From NCBI GenBank assembly GCA_905478855.1, contig CAJQKF010000022.1, positions 1-45,130 of the forward strand: a stretch of 45,130 nucleotides of DNA. Direction: 5' to 3'. The DNA comes from an uncultured Gammaproteobacteria bacterium. Its GTDB lineage: Bacteria; Pseudomonadota; Gammaproteobacteria; Arenicellales; CAJQKF01. Within the stretch, counting starts at the first letter, position 1. Each line of letters begins with the position of its first letter. Shown here piece by piece: positions 33,716-42,881 of the stretch. The translations under genes and the position numbers were made by a program. Under the pieces are notes generated by a model. That model did no database searches, was not told the DNA's origin, and saw nothing but the letters and a program-made list of their open reading frames with translations.

Positions 33716-33748
33716 AAAAAAAGGCGCCAACTGAGTGGCGCCTTTTCT
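33716..33748. terminator. Bidirectional intrinsic terminator between the DUF465 gene and ahcY
   Basis: AAGGCGCCA (33721-33729) pairs exactly with TGGCGCCTT (33736-33744) around a 6-base loop. It is flanked by an A-run on the left and TTTTCTT on the right. The hairpin serves the plus-strand DUF465 gene, and in reverse the minus-strand ahcY gene that ends 20 bases beyond. Confidence 0.92.
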
Positions 33749-33767
33749 TAACAACTCGCTAAAATTT

Positions 33768-35201
33768 TTAGTACCGGTAGTGCTCGGGTTTGTAAGGACC
33801 GTCGACAGGAATACTAATGTAACTCGATTGTTTTTCAGTGAGTTCGGTTAGTCTTGCGCCGATTTTCTCGAGATGAAGTCTAGCCACTTCTTCATCAAGC
33901 CGTTTCGGTAGTGTATACACTTCTTTCTGGTAGCTATCACCATTGTTCCAAAGCTCCATTTGAGCAAGCGTTTGGTTGGTGAATGAGTTTGACATAACGA
34001 AGCTAGGGTGGCCGGTGCCACAACCAAGATTTACCAAACGTCCTTCAGCTAGAAGAATAATACGCTTACCATCCGGGAAGATGAGGTGATCAACTTGTGG
34101 TTTGATATTTTCCCAAGTACAGCCCTTCAAGCCCGCCACATCGATTTCGTTATCAAAATGACCAATGTTACAAACGATGGATTGATTCTTCATCCGGCTC
34201 ATATGGTCAGCGGTAATTACGTTGAAATTACCGGTAGCAGTAACAAATATGTCAACTTGGTCCGCTACTTCGTCCATACGAACCACACGGAATCCTTCCA
34301 TGGCAGCCTGCAACGCACAAATCGGATCAATTTCTGTCACCCATACAGTGGCACCCAGGCCTGCAAGAGATTGTGCGCTACCTTTACCTACATCGCCATA
34401 GCCCAGTACCAGCGCAATTTTTCCAGCGATCATTACGTCGGTTGCGCGCTTGATGCCGTCAACCAAAGACTCGCGACAACCATATAGATTATCGAACTTG
34501 CTCTTGGTAACAGAGTCGTTAACGTTTATTGCTGGGAAAGGCAAATCTCCGCGTTCTTGCATTTGATACAGTCGGTGGACACCCGTTGTGGTTTCCTCGG
34601 TTACGCCTTGAATGTTCTTCAGAATGTTTGAATACCAACCCGGCCGAGATGCTACCCGTTTACGAATTTGACTAAATAAGACGGTCTCTTCTTCACTGCT
34701 AGGATTATCCAGCACGGAAAGATCAGACTCAGCCTTTGAACCTAAGATTATTAACATGGTAGCATCACCACCATCATCAAGAATCATATTTGGTGTGCCA
34801 CCATCGTGCCAATCCATAATATTATGGCAATACTCCCAGTACTCCTCTAAGTTTTCACCTTTAAATGCGAAAACAGGTATACCAACAGCTGCCATAGCCG
34901 CAGCCGCGTGATCTTGCGTAGAGAATATATTGCACGATGCCCATCGAACCTCTGCACCAAGTGCGGTAAGCGTTTCGATAAGAACTGCGGTTTGAATGGT
35001 CATGTGCAGACTACCCGCGATTCTTGCACCTTTTAGTGGTTGGTCGGCGCCGTGCTTTTCACGGGTAGCCATCAAACCAGGCATTTCGGTTTCCGCAATG
35101 TTGATTTCTTTGCGGCCCCAGTCTGCCAGTGATATGTCAGCGACCAGATAGTCTTCAGATAAGTTAGTAGATGATTTCGTTGCCGAAGCTACATTACTCA
35201 T
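33768..35201 (-). CDS. ahcY: S-adenosyl-L-homocysteine hydrolase
   Basis: AhcY splits SAH into adenosine and homocysteine and relieves inhibition of methyltransferases. The 477-residue protein has [20 protein letters not shown] (about 18-37), the NAD-binding [18 protein letters not shown] (about 270-287), [12 protein letters not shown] (about 345-356), and the C-terminal [10 protein letters not shown]. The length is that of proteobacterial enzymes with the extra internal loop. A GAGGA ribosome-binding site lies 9 bases before the ATG. An SAH riboswitch is present in the leader, so high SAH should raise expression. metK is upstream on the same strand, separated by about 190 bases. Confidence 0.97.
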   Translation of the reverse strand: MSNVASATKSSTNLSEDYLVADISLADWGRKEINIAETEMPGLMATREKHGADQPLKGARIAGSLHMTIQTAVLIETLTALGAEVRWASCNIFSTQDHAAAAMAAVGIPVFAFKGENLEEYWEYCHNIMDWHDGGTPNMILDDGGDATMLIILGSKAESDLSVLDNPSSEEETVLFSQIRKRVASRPGWYSNILKNIQGVTEETTTGVHRLYQMQERGDLPFPAINVNDSVTKSKFDNLYGCRESLVDGIKRATDVMIAGKIALVLGYGDVGKGSAQSLAGLGATVWVTEIDPICALQAAMEGFRVVRMDEVADQVDIFVTATGNFNVITADHMSRMKNQSIVCNIGHFDNEIDVAGLKGCTWENIKPQVDHLIFPDGKRIILLAEGRLVNLGCGTGHPSFVMSNSFTNQTLAQMELWNNGDSYQKEVYTLPKRLDEEVARLHLEKIGARLTELTEKQSSYISIPVDGPYKPEHYRY

Positions 35202-35223
35202 GATTTTTCCTCATTAAGGTAAT

Positions 35224-35294
35224 GCAAGCGCCGTTGGTTCGCTCACACGCACGAGCCTGGCGAGCATAACAGCCCGTTGCAGCGCTTCTCGGTT
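35224..35294 (-). promoter_or_regulatory. SAH riboswitch in the ahcY leader
   Basis: On the minus strand the leader reads CCGAG (35292-35288), AAGCGC (35287-35282), TGCAACGGGC, then CCAGGCTCGT (about 35260-35251) and AACGGCGCTT (about 35235-35226). CGAG pairs with CTCG, and AAGCGC pairs exactly with GCGCTT. The signature words GCGCTGCAACGG, CCAGGCTCG and AACGGCGCT are those of the SAH riboswitch class as I recall it, and the outer helix shows an A-U in place of the common G-C. The 3' edge is about 14 bases before the GAGGA site of ahcY, as expected of an ON switch controlling translation or transcription. Confidence 0.9.
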
Positions 35295-35389
35295 GTGTGG
35301 TTGTCGTATGACAACGGAATTGTTCAGAGGATGAACGGCCAGTAGTTTACCTGTTTTACTTTCGGATTTACATCATTTATTGCGAGAAA

Positions 35390-36556
35390 TTAAAGTCCGG
35401 CATCCGCGCGTATCGCATCGGCCTTATCGGTGTGCTCCCAAGTAAATTCGGCTTCAGTACGTCCAAAATGGCCGTAGGCAGCGCTATTTCTGTAAATAGG
35501 GCGTAATAAATTCAAAGTTTGGATGATTGCTTTGGGTCGCAAATCGAAATGAGCATTGACGAGTTCTTCGATGCGTGACTCTTCTATCTTATTTGTTCCG
35601 AACGTGTTCACCATTAGTGATACTGGTTGTGCCACACCGATTGCATAAGCTACCTGTACTTCACATTTATCTGCAAGTCCCGCTGCGACTATATTCTTTG
35701 CTACATAACGGCCGGCATAGGCCGCAGACCGATCCACTTTGGACGGATCCTTTCCGGAGAAAGCACCGCCACCATGGTGGGCAGAACCGCCGTAAGTGTC
35801 CACAATAATTTTTCGACCGGTTAAACCACAATCACCAACCGGGCCACCAATTACGAAACGTCCTGTAGGATTAACCAAGTATCGCGTAGCAGATGTGATC
35901 ATATGTTCCGGTATAATTGGCTTAATAACTTCTTCAATGATCGCTTCTGTTAGTTGCTCATGACTAACGTCGGGATCGTGCTGGGTCGATAGCACTACGG
36001 TGTCAACAGAAACAGGTTGGCCGTCTTCATAACGTACACTTACCTGAGACTTGGCATCCGGACGAAGCCAAGCTAGTGTTCCAGCCTTTCGAGCTTCCGA
36101 CTGTCGTTTAACAAGGCGGTGCGCATAGGTGATTGGGAAGGGCATGAGAACATCGGTTTCATTGCATGCGTAACCAAACATCAGACCTTGGTCTCCAGCG
36201 CCTTGATCGAGATCTACGCCTTCGCCTTCGTTCACACCTTGAGCGATATCCGGAGACTGTTTGTCTAACGACACAATTACCGCGCAACTCGATGAATCAA
36301 AGCCCATTTCCGAAGAGTTATACCCAATTTCGTTCACGGTTTTACGAACGATTTCTGGAGCATCGATTTGCGCCTTAGTTGTTATTTCGCCGGAAAGCAC
36401 AACCATGCCGGTGTTAATCATGGTTTCGCAGGCAACCCGAGAGGACGGGTCTTGCGTTAGTAGTGCATCGAGTACGGCGTCAGAGATCTGATCAGCCATT
36501 TTATCAGGGTGCCCCTCAGAAACAGATTCTGACGTAAAGATGAATGGTCGTGACAT
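35390..36556 (-). CDS. metK: S-adenosylmethionine synthetase
   Basis: MetK makes SAM from methionine and ATP. The 388-residue protein has the start [20 protein letters not shown] (about 8-27), the methionine loop near [26 protein letters not shown] (about 119-134), and the P-loop-like [19 protein letters not shown] (about 262-280). YGHFGR lies near the C-terminus. All key residues are seen. A good GAGGAG site precedes the ATG. I found no SAM riboswitch or MetJ box in the 190 bases upstream. ahcY follows on the same strand. Confidence 0.97.
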   Translation of the reverse strand: MSRPFIFTSESVSEGHPDKMADQISDAVLDALLTQDPSSRVACETMINTGMVVLSGEITTKAQIDAPEIVRKTVNEIGYNSSEMGFDSSSCAVIVSLDKQSPDIAQGVNEGEGVDLDQGAGDQGLMFGYACNETDVLMPFPITYAHRLVKRQSEARKAGTLAWLRPDAKSQVSVRYEDGQPVSVDTVVLSTQHDPDVSHEQLTEAIIEEVIKPIIPEHMITSATRYLVNPTGRFVIGGPVGDCGLTGRKIIVDTYGGSAHHGGGAFSGKDPSKVDRSAAYAGRYVAKNIVAAGLADKCEVQVAYAIGVAQPVSLMVNTFGTNKIEESRIEELVNAHFDLRPKAIIQTLNLLRPIYRNSAAYGHFGRTEAEFTWEHTDKADAIRADAGL

Positions 36557-36747
36557 GTGCTCCTCGCTAGAGTGGTTTTTTAAAACGCGGAGTTTAGCAG
36601 GTGATATTGGTACGGCAAGTGCTTACCATGCTAAATCGCAAATATTAAGGTTTAAAGATATCGTAAAACGTGTGCCAAGCGTATAGGATATTAGTCGGAT
36701 AGGGAATATCTGATTCTAATTTTTACTTCAACTTGGAATTTAGTTTT

Positions 36748-37170
36748 ATGAAAAGGTCAATAATCAGTGTAGTTAAGCATGTTAGTGCTGTCTTGTTGAT
36801 AGTCTTTTCGTCGATGGCACTTGCCTAATTTGAAAAACCTCACAAACTAGTGATACAGGTGTCCTCCGCAGATTCGGTAGCACAGCGTGTTGCGTTAAAT
36901 AACGCTGTTAACGTGCAAAAGGCATTCGGTCACGATAACGTTGAGATTGAAATTGTGGCCTATGGGCCGGAGTTGAGTATGCTAACGCCTAAAAGTGATC
37001 AATCAAGTTGAATACCAGATCTGGCTTTATCGGAGATTAACTTGAGCGCATGTGGTAATACTATGGACGCTATAAAAAGGCAGTCGGGGAATATACTGTT
37101 GTTGGTTGAAGGAGTCACTATTGTACGGGCCGGTTTTGTCCGCATTATGGAGTCACAAGAACAAGGATAA
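36748..37170 (+). pseudogene. DsrE/DsrF-like exported protein gene with two in-frame nonsense codons
   Basis: A single frame of 140 codons encodes a DsrE/F-family protein. It has a signal peptide (MKRSIISVVKHVSAVLLIVF, then SSMALA), HKLVIQVSSADSVAQRVALN, NAVNVQKAFG, EIVAYGPELSMLT, the conserved Cys motif SACGNTMDAIKR, and VRAGFVRIMESQEQG. It is broken by TAA at 36826-36828, directly after the signal peptide, and by TGA at 37009-37011. Each would be sense after one T-to-C change (CAA Gln; CGA Arg, a common residue there). No frameshift is present, so the decay looks recent. No track-length ORF remains. DsrE/F proteins take part in sulfur relay or sulfur oxidation. Confidence 0.85.
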
Positions 37171-37353
37171 ACTTACGTAAGGCCATAAAAAAGCGTTGAG
37201 CAGTCACCTAAATAGAGTTTTCTTTTGACCTAATTTTCTTAAAACTTACACAAAGAAGGCTGTTGAAGGGTAAAATATTCCCTACATTTACGTTGTCCGA
37301 GTGAGTAACTCAGGGAGCGATTATTTTTATTTGTCCTGTGAAAAGTTTAATTA

Positions 37354-38505
37354 ATGATAGATTCTAAATTATATACAACTGCCGTTCATGCCGGAACTAC
37401 GCCGGATCCGCAAACAGGAGCCGTAATGACTCCAATTTATCAAACCTCGACCTTTGCGCAGGAGGCTCCCGGAGTACACAAGGGCTGGGACTATTCGCGA
37501 GGCACCAATCCATCTCGGGATGCCTTGGAGACAGCCCTGGCAGCTCTTGAACATGCTGACCATGCCATTGCCTTCTCATCGGGTTTGGCTGCCGAGCAAG
37601 CAATCGTGCAAAACCTGGAAACAGGAGATCATGTTTTGGTTTGTAATGATGTCTACGGTGGTAGTGGTCGGTTATTTCGAACTTTGATTGGTAAATTTGG
37701 TATTGAGTTTGAATTTATAGATTTATCTGATGTGGTGTTTGTAAAAACTCGTATTCGATCTAACACCAAGATGATTTGGATCGAGTCTCCGACTAATCCG
37801 ACGATGAAAGTAATGGATATTTCGGCGTTATCAGCTTTGGCTCATGAAAATGATGCGATTGTTGTCGTTGATAACACTTTTGCGACGCCAATTTTTCAGC
37901 AGCCACTTGCCCTTGGTGCGGATATAGTTACCCACAGCACAACGAAGTATATCGGGGGGCATTCGGATCTGATTGGTGGGGCTGTTATGACTAACAACGA
38001 AAACTGGGCTGAGAAAGTGCGATATGTACAGTTTGCGGCGGGCGCTGTGAGCGGTCCTATAGAATCGTTTTTATTGCATCGAAGTATTAAAACTCTTGCG
38101 GTACGGATGGCTCAACACGCTAAGAATGCCCAAGCAGTAGCCGAATTTCTTGAGGGACATCCAAAGATTAGAGCTACGTATTATCCGGGTTTACCAGCCC
38201 ATCCCCAACATGAGCTGGCAAAATCCCAAATGTGTGGATTTTCCGGTGTAGTCAGCTGCGATATCGATGGCGATCTTGAGGCCGCAACCAGATTTACCCA
38301 GGCACTAAATATTTTCACTCTTGCAGAAAGTCTTGGGGGGGTGGAATCGCTTATTAATCATCCTGAGCAAATGACCCACGCATCGGTTCCCGAAGAGTTA
38401 CGGCGTGAGCTTGGTATTGGCGAGAGTCTTCTGCGCTTATCGGTTGGTATCGAATCGTCGGATGACCTTATTTCAGATCTTGCGCAGGCATTGGATAAAA
38501 TGTGA
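37354..38505 (+). CDS. PLP-dependent transsulfuration enzyme (cystathionine gamma-synthase / gamma-lyase type)
   Basis: The 383-residue protein is of the Cys/Met metabolism PLP family. It has TTAVHAGTTPDPQTGAVMTP (about 8-27), TSTFAQ, YSRGTNPSRDALE (about 47-59), and SSGLAAEQAI (about 74-83). The PLP Asp lies in VVVDNTFATPIFQQPL, the Schiff-base Lys in THSTTKYIGGHSDLIGG (Lys about 198), and ESLGGVESLINHP is near the C-terminus. MetB, MccB and cystathionine gamma-lyase cannot be separated reliably by eye. Position near metK and ahcY fits either methionine synthesis or reverse transsulfuration. No cystathionine beta-synthase gene is in the window. Confidence 0.88.
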   Translation: MIDSKLYTTAVHAGTTPDPQTGAVMTPIYQTSTFAQEAPGVHKGWDYSRGTNPSRDALETALAALEHADHAIAFSSGLAAEQAIVQNLETGDHVLVCNDVYGGSGRLFRTLIGKFGIEFEFIDLSDVVFVKTRIRSNTKMIWIESPTNPTMKVMDISALSALAHENDAIVVVDNTFATPIFQQPLALGADIVTHSTTKYIGGHSDLIGGAVMTNNENWAEKVRYVQFAAGAVSGPIESFLLHRSIKTLAVRMAQHAKNAQAVAEFLEGHPKIRATYYPGLPAHPQHELAKSQMCGFSGVVSCDIDGDLEAATRFTQALNIFTLAESLGGVESLINHPEQMTHASVPEELRRELGIGESLLRLSVGIESSDDLISDLAQALDKM

Positions 38506-38577
38506 TTAAGTTATGTGGATTTTCCGGTTTTCTTGTAACCTCTTGTTTTTAGCCGTTTAGGTTTTCTTTTTCATACG

Positions 38578-39423
38578 ATGCAAAATAATAGAAAACTTAT
38601 TTGTGTTGCTGGGTTGCCTCGGTCTGGGTCCACATTGTTGTGCCAATTATTAGCACAACATCCTCAGATTAATAGCAGTGGGCGTAGTTCTCCGTTACCA
38701 GGATTACTCAACGACATACGACATCGCATAAGTGATAGTGAGTTTTTCCTTTCTCAACTTGATATTGACTTTGAGCAGAGTTACGAGCAATTAAAGAATG
38801 CGTATAAGGGATTTATTGACGGTTGGTTTTCTAATTCAAAAGAATCAGTAATAGTCGATAAAAATCGTGGCTGGCTGCAGATGGTAGAAACTTTGGAAGT
38901 TCTGCATCCAAATTATCTGGTGTTGGTCTGTGTACGTGACCTTGGGCAAATATTTGGGTCTATTGAAGCACAACATGATAAAACTCGATTAATAGACTTT
39001 CCGGATCATCTGGATGCGCATAATCCTTTCGTTCGTGCTGATCGACTATTCGGTCGTAGCGGTATAGTTGGTCAACCGTTAAGCGCTATAGAATACGTTA
39101 AACAGATAACTTCAAAATCTATACAGGATAAAATTCTGTATGTTCCTTTTGAATATTTGATGAATAATTTTCAGGAAGGCCTCGAAGAAATTTATCGTCG
39201 ATCGGGGGTTGAAAATTTTAAAGTTGATCCAGATTGTCTGTCTGTCACATCCCATGAAAGCGACAGCTACTATCGTTTTAAGTATCGACACAATACACAC
39301 TCAAAGGTCGTACTACCCCGAGAACATCAGATACTGCCCGGAATAACACAGTCACTTAAGAATCGTTTCAAATGGTATTACAAAACCTTTTATCCTGACT
39401 CCTTGATCGACGATAAGAGTTAA
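38578..39423 (+). CDS. Sulfotransferase-family protein
   Basis: The 281-residue protein starts with the PAPS 5'-phosphosulfate-binding loop ICVAGLPRSGSTLLCQLLAQ (about 8-27). A 3'-phosphate-binding-type segment follows in LVLVCVRDLGQIFGSIEAQH (about 117-136). KILYVPFEYLMNNFQEGLEE (about 187-206) and a C-terminal helix with LKNRFKWYYKTFYPD follow. There is no signal peptide. The family transfers sulfate from PAPS to small molecules, sugars or peptides; the acceptor is not evident. It starts about 70 bases after the transsulfuration gene, so a sulfur link is possible but not shown. Confidence 0.82.
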   Translation: MQNNRKLICVAGLPRSGSTLLCQLLAQHPQINSSGRSSPLPGLLNDIRHRISDSEFFLSQLDIDFEQSYEQLKNAYKGFIDGWFSNSKESVIVDKNRGWLQMVETLEVLHPNYLVLVCVRDLGQIFGSIEAQHDKTRLIDFPDHLDAHNPFVRADRLFGRSGIVGQPLSAIEYVKQITSKSIQDKILYVPFEYLMNNFQEGLEEIYRRSGVENFKVDPDCLSVTSHESDSYYRFKYRHNTHSKVVLPREHQILPGITQSLKNRFKWYYKTFYPDSLIDDKS

Positions 39424-39600
39424 GGAAATAACTATTCTAGATCTGCTTTATATTTTTTAATTAGCGTTTTAATTATTTCTCTGGGTAATTACTCAGAAAT
39501 GATGAAGCGACATCTTGTTAGTAGGATATTTGAGGGTCTAATTAGGGTGTACATTCGATATGCAAGTATCATCAAGTGAAGCTTTAAATATGTATACGCG

Positions 39601-40767
39601 ATGTTAAATAGCCTTGCTATTCAGAATTATCGTTCAATACTCGATTTAACCACTAGATTAGAGTCTCTGAATGTTATAACGGGTGCTAACGGTGTTGGAA
39701 AATCTAATCTTTATAGAGCATTACGTTTGTTGGCTGAGACGGCTGAAGGCGGTGTGATTAATGCGTTAGCCCATGAAGGGGGATTAGGCTCGTGCTTTTG
39801 GGCTGGGCCGGAAACGATTTCACGGGCGATGGAGCGGGGGGATGTTCAGGTTCAAGGCGGGCCACGCCAGTACCGCGTTCGCCTGCGACTTGGTTTTTCA
39901 TCCGAAACATTTGGTTATGCTGTTATTTTTGGTCTTCCCAAGCCTTCCAGTTCTGCATTTACATTCGATCCGCAGATCAACAGAGAAGTAATTTGGTCAG
40001 GGGCATGCTATCGACCTGCGAGTGCATTGGTTGACAGAGTTGGTGGAATAGTAAAGTCTCGCGTTGGTCGACGTTGGGAAGTTGTTGCGACGAATCTAAC
40101 TAGTTTTGATAGTATTTTCGCCTCTATTCGTGATGCCCGCAATATGCCCGAAGTGATGGAGTTACGTGATCGAATTAATGGCTGGCGATTTTATGATTAC
40201 TTTCGTACTGATCACGATGCCCCCTCTAGAATGGCCCAACTTGGTACGCGGACTCCAGTGCTTCATCATGATGGTCGAGATCTTGCGGCAGCACTGCAGA
40301 CGATTCGCGAGATAGGAGATCATCAGGCGCTCGATGAAACGATAGCCGATGCATTTCCTGGATCGTACGTCAATATGCAACGACAGGACGATGGACGGTT
40401 TACTGTTGAGCTCCGCGGGGAGGGTCTGCTACGTCCTCTGAAGGCTACAGAATTTTCCGACGGAACCTTGCGGTTTTTACTGCTAGTTGCTGCATTGTTA
40501 ACACCTAGGCCACCCTCTTTAATGGTTTTAAATGAACCAGAAACAAGTTTACATCCGGATCTTTTGCCCGCGCTTTCTCGGTTAATTCATCGGGTAAGTA
40601 GATCCACGCAGATTTGGGTGATTACACATAAAAATAGACTGGTTTCAGCGTTGAATGGTTATCCAGGAACTCAGGGAATTGAACTAGTAAAAAATCTTGG
40701 CCGCACCCAAATTGTGGGTCAGCAAATTCTGGATGAGCCACCTTGGCGTTGGCCGGATAAAATGTAA
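39601..40767 (+). CDS. Stand-alone AAA (ABC-type, RecF/OLD-like) ATPase
   Basis: The 388-residue protein has a LNSLAIQNYRSILDL start and Walker A NVITGANGVGKSNLYRALRL (about 23-42). A variable middle has a FYDYFRTDHDAPSRMAQLGT segment. The signature-like EFSDGTLRFLLLVAALL (about 288-304) is followed by Walker B SLMVLNEPETSLHPDLLPAL (about 309-328) and the switch WVITHKNRLV. No coiled coil of SMC length and no fused nuclease are present. Such single-gene predicted ATPases (COG4637-like) are common and unassigned; relatives occur in defence and repair systems, but no partner gene adjoins this one. It lies 180 bases from the sulfotransferase gene. Confidence 0.82.
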   Translation: MLNSLAIQNYRSILDLTTRLESLNVITGANGVGKSNLYRALRLLAETAEGGVINALAHEGGLGSCFWAGPETISRAMERGDVQVQGGPRQYRVRLRLGFSSETFGYAVIFGLPKPSSSAFTFDPQINREVIWSGACYRPASALVDRVGGIVKSRVGRRWEVVATNLTSFDSIFASIRDARNMPEVMELRDRINGWRFYDYFRTDHDAPSRMAQLGTRTPVLHHDGRDLAAALQTIREIGDHQALDETIADAFPGSYVNMQRQDDGRFTVELRGEGLLRPLKATEFSDGTLRFLLLVAALLTPRPPSLMVLNEPETSLHPDLLPALSRLIHRVSRSTQIWVITHKNRLVSALNGYPGTQGIELVKNLGRTQIVGQQILDEPPWRWPDKM

Positions 40768-40815
40768 CAGAGTACGGAGTTTGTTTCCCGTACCCTAATT
40801 ATTACAAATATCGAA

Positions 40816-41139
40816 TTAGAGTTTGGACATCTGAATTGTCCAGTTATCCTCATCTAGTGACTTTTCAACGCTATGCTCCCCTTCGAAATTATCGTCACCC
40901 CATTCAATGGCTAATGTTTCACTCATCAAATAGTCGCGATAAGCGGCTAGAGATTTCGTAACGCGACTGGTTCCGTGCACACGTAGTTTGATTCGGTCGG
41001 ATATTTCCAGACCTGATTGCTTGCGAGCATCTTGCACTGTTCGGACTAACTCCCTCGCTACACCTTCAATCAGAAGTTCTTCATTCAACTGAGTGTCGAG
41101 ACCGGCTAGGAAGCCAGTTCCCTCGGCGCAGGCATAATT
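40816..41139 (-). pseudogene. 3' remnant of an isoleucyl-tRNA synthetase gene (IleS2 type)
   Basis: The minus-strand frame reads LDTQLNEELLIEGVARELVR, then TVQDARKQSGLEISDRIKLR and a C-terminal tail. This is the end of the anticodon-binding/C-terminal region of the long, eukaryote-like IleS (IleS2) class, about 1000 residues in full. The reading frame is open up to about 41139 (NYACAEGTGFLAG), beyond which nothing like IleS is seen. Only about one tenth of the gene remains and the catalytic part is gone. An ATG-less TTG start could give a 90-residue product, but that is unlikely to matter. The first 5' base of homology marks an old deletion or insertion edge. Confidence 0.75.
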
Positions 41140-41416
41140 TCTCAGGTGAAAAATTAATGAGTATCAATTCAGGCGCTACCTATGCATGGCTAATCCGCGC
41201 AGTCCCTTGGAAACACACGCGTAATGGTGTTGTTGTCGGAGGGTCTTAGTCTAGGCGGCAAACCGCTTTCATAGTTATGCCTTTATGGTGCACGCTAAAT
41301 TTAAGTAGTAGAGTGGTGTAGTTATCTTTACAACAAAGAGCGTAAACTAAAACAATACCGTGTCGCAAAAACCCAAATATGATATGCTTCGGAACGCAGA
41401 TGCTGCTTAACTTTGT
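41140..41416. other. Intergenic stretch between the ileS remnant and the VTC cassette
   Basis: I see no gene in these 277 bases. They must carry the promoter of the VTC-DUF4956-CotH cassette. TTTACA at 41327-41332 and TATGAT near 41379-41385 are isolated promoter-like words with no well-spaced partner. No ribosome-binding site of note precedes 41417. Confidence 0.4.
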
Positions 41417-42145
41417 ATGAAAATAATGCCCATCCTACCTATCAAGATACCGGGGTCCACTTCTGAATATGAAGTAAAATATGTCTTTCTACCGGCCGAC
41501 AAAGCCTACATTAAAAAGCAACTTAATGTCCTGTGTAAGAAAGACACTGAATTCGCAGGGAATGTGGTTCATTCGCTTTATTTTGATACTCTTGGTTGGG
41601 ATCTTGCTATGGAGAAAGCCAGTAGCGACTACCTCAAAACAAAAGTGAGGGTTCGTTGGTATTCGTCTTTTAAGGATGCTAAAGATACGAGTGTTCGTGT
41701 TTTGGAGATCAAAAATAAGATTGGGTCAAAGCGCAAGAAACTGCGAGTAGAACTAGGAGCGGAATTCGCTGAATTAGATCGCACCGGATCGACAGCTGAG
41801 CAGACGACACATTTGAATCGGTTGATTCAAGACGTTTGTCCAGAACTATTAAAAATTAACCTAGTTCCTAGTATTTATGTGACTTATTTTAGGCATCGAT
41901 TTTACGAACCTTTCTCTAATTCACGGATATCTCTAGATACTTCGATTAATTGCAAAGGTCTATCTAATGCGTATTTCAATCTTTCAGGTCGACAATTTCA
42001 ATTAGATAAATCAGTCTTAGAAGTGAAAGGGCCTGAACGAAACGTGCCGATTATTTTGCAAAATCCGCTTGCTGGTTACTTGCAGAAGGACGCATTTTCA
42101 AAATATTATGAAAGTGTTAAATTAATTAAGTCTTACCAACAATAA
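41417..42145 (+). CDS. VTC-domain (TTM/CYTH superfamily) polyphosphate-polymerase-like protein
   Basis: The 242-residue protein has the triphosphate-tunnel signature ExExK exactly, EYEVK at residues 17-21. Later basic and acidic tunnel strands are KTKVRVRWYSS (about 75-85), RVLEIKNKIGSKRKKLRVEL (about 95-114), YVTYFRHRFYEP, RISLDTSI, and VLEVKGPERNVP. This is the pattern of the VTC domain, whose yeast Vtc4 member makes polyphosphate from ATP. There is no membrane segment, so the product is cytosolic or peripheral to the membrane protein encoded 12 bases downstream. Other activities of the superfamily (triphosphatase, adenylyl cyclase) remain possible. Confidence 0.82.
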   Translation: MKIMPILPIKIPGSTSEYEVKYVFLPADKAYIKKQLNVLCKKDTEFAGNVVHSLYFDTLGWDLAMEKASSDYLKTKVRVRWYSSFKDAKDTSVRVLEIKNKIGSKRKKLRVELGAEFAELDRTGSTAEQTTHLNRLIQDVCPELLKINLVPSIYVTYFRHRFYEPFSNSRISLDTSINCKGLSNAYFNLSGRQFQLDKSVLEVKGPERNVPIILQNPLAGYLQKDAFSKYYESVKLIKSYQQ

Positions 42146-42157
42146 ATAAATTCCATT

Positions 42158-42850
42158 ATGACCACATTTGAAGTAATTCAGTCGCTTTTATCGAGCATAC
42201 CCGAGGACAGTCGTAATATCTCTCACGCTGGATATATGCTTTTGGTGGTGGCATCAGTGGTGATGTCGATCGCTTGTTCTTATCTATATTTGTTTTTCTT
42301 TGATAAAAACTCCACTGGTTCAAAAGTATATCGCTCTTTCCCGTTAATGGGGCCTGCGATCACTTGTATTTTCCTTACCGTGCAGTTTTCATTGCCTTTG
42401 TCGCTAGGTTTACTCGGAGCCTTGTCAATCGTGCGCTTTAGAACGCCTATCAAAGAGCCAGAGGAAATTGGTTTTATTCTATTGCTTATCGCCTTTGCTC
42501 TATCGATAGCAACATTTAATTTATCTTTTGCCGTGATTTTGTACGTAATTGTTTTTATAACATTATTGATTTTGAGGAAAATGAAAGGTTTTGATACTGA
42601 GAATGTTGGTTTTGGTATGTTTCATATTGAAGTATTAATGGCCGAACAAAGTAGCGCTAGGATAGCTGAACAAGTCGTGCGTGAGTTAAATAAGAAAAAA
42701 CTGGATTGTCAAATTGTTGCGATCAACCAACTTGAAGAAGTTGCTTTTATTACGCTTAGAATTCGAAATGACAAAAAATTGCTCGTCAATATGTTTGATA
42801 CTGTAGCAGAGGAGTTCCCAACGGCGAAATTAAACTATAGTGCAACTTAG
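42158..42850 (+). CDS. DUF4956 integral membrane protein
   Basis: The 230-residue protein has about four membrane helices in its first 140 residues: MLLVVASVVMSIACSYLYLF (about 27-46), AITCIFLTVQFSLPLSLGLL, ILLLIAFALSIATFNLSF, and AVILYVIVFITLLIL. The hallmark GALSIVRFRTPIKEPEEIGF (about 88-107) joins helices two and three. A cytoplasmic ferredoxin-like tail (about 150-230) follows. DUF4956 genes are regularly next to VTC-domain genes. The family may form the membrane channel or anchor for the polymerase, which is inference. Twelve bases separate it from the VTC gene and about 30 from the CotH gene. Confidence 0.85.
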   Translation: MTTFEVIQSLLSSIPEDSRNISHAGYMLLVVASVVMSIACSYLYLFFFDKNSTGSKVYRSFPLMGPAITCIFLTVQFSLPLSLGLLGALSIVRFRTPIKEPEEIGFILLLIAFALSIATFNLSFAVILYVIVFITLLILRKMKGFDTENVGFGMFHIEVLMAEQSSARIAEQVVRELNKKKLDCQIVAINQLEEVAFITLRIRNDKKLLVNMFDTVAEEFPTAKLNYSAT

Positions 42851-42881
42851 AACTTATTTTTATCTGATTAAGATTTGACGA

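Noticed and set aside
34086..34487. Long antisense open frame in ahcY
   Set aside because: It lies wholly within a highly conserved gene in antisense and has no known motif.
36557..36747. Possible SAM riboswitch or MetJ boxes upstream of metK
   Set aside because: No SAM-class core words and no AGACGTCT-like repeats were seen on the minus strand.
36748..37170. Selenocysteine or programmed readthrough at the TGA in the DsrE-like gene
   Set aside because: A separate TAA follows the signal peptide, the TGA position is usually Arg, and no SECIS-like hairpin was seen; simple decay fits better.
37280..37353. Hairpin TCCGAGT/ACTCAGGGA before the transsulfuration gene as a riboswitch
   Set aside because: A single short imperfect stem with no conserved core of a known class.
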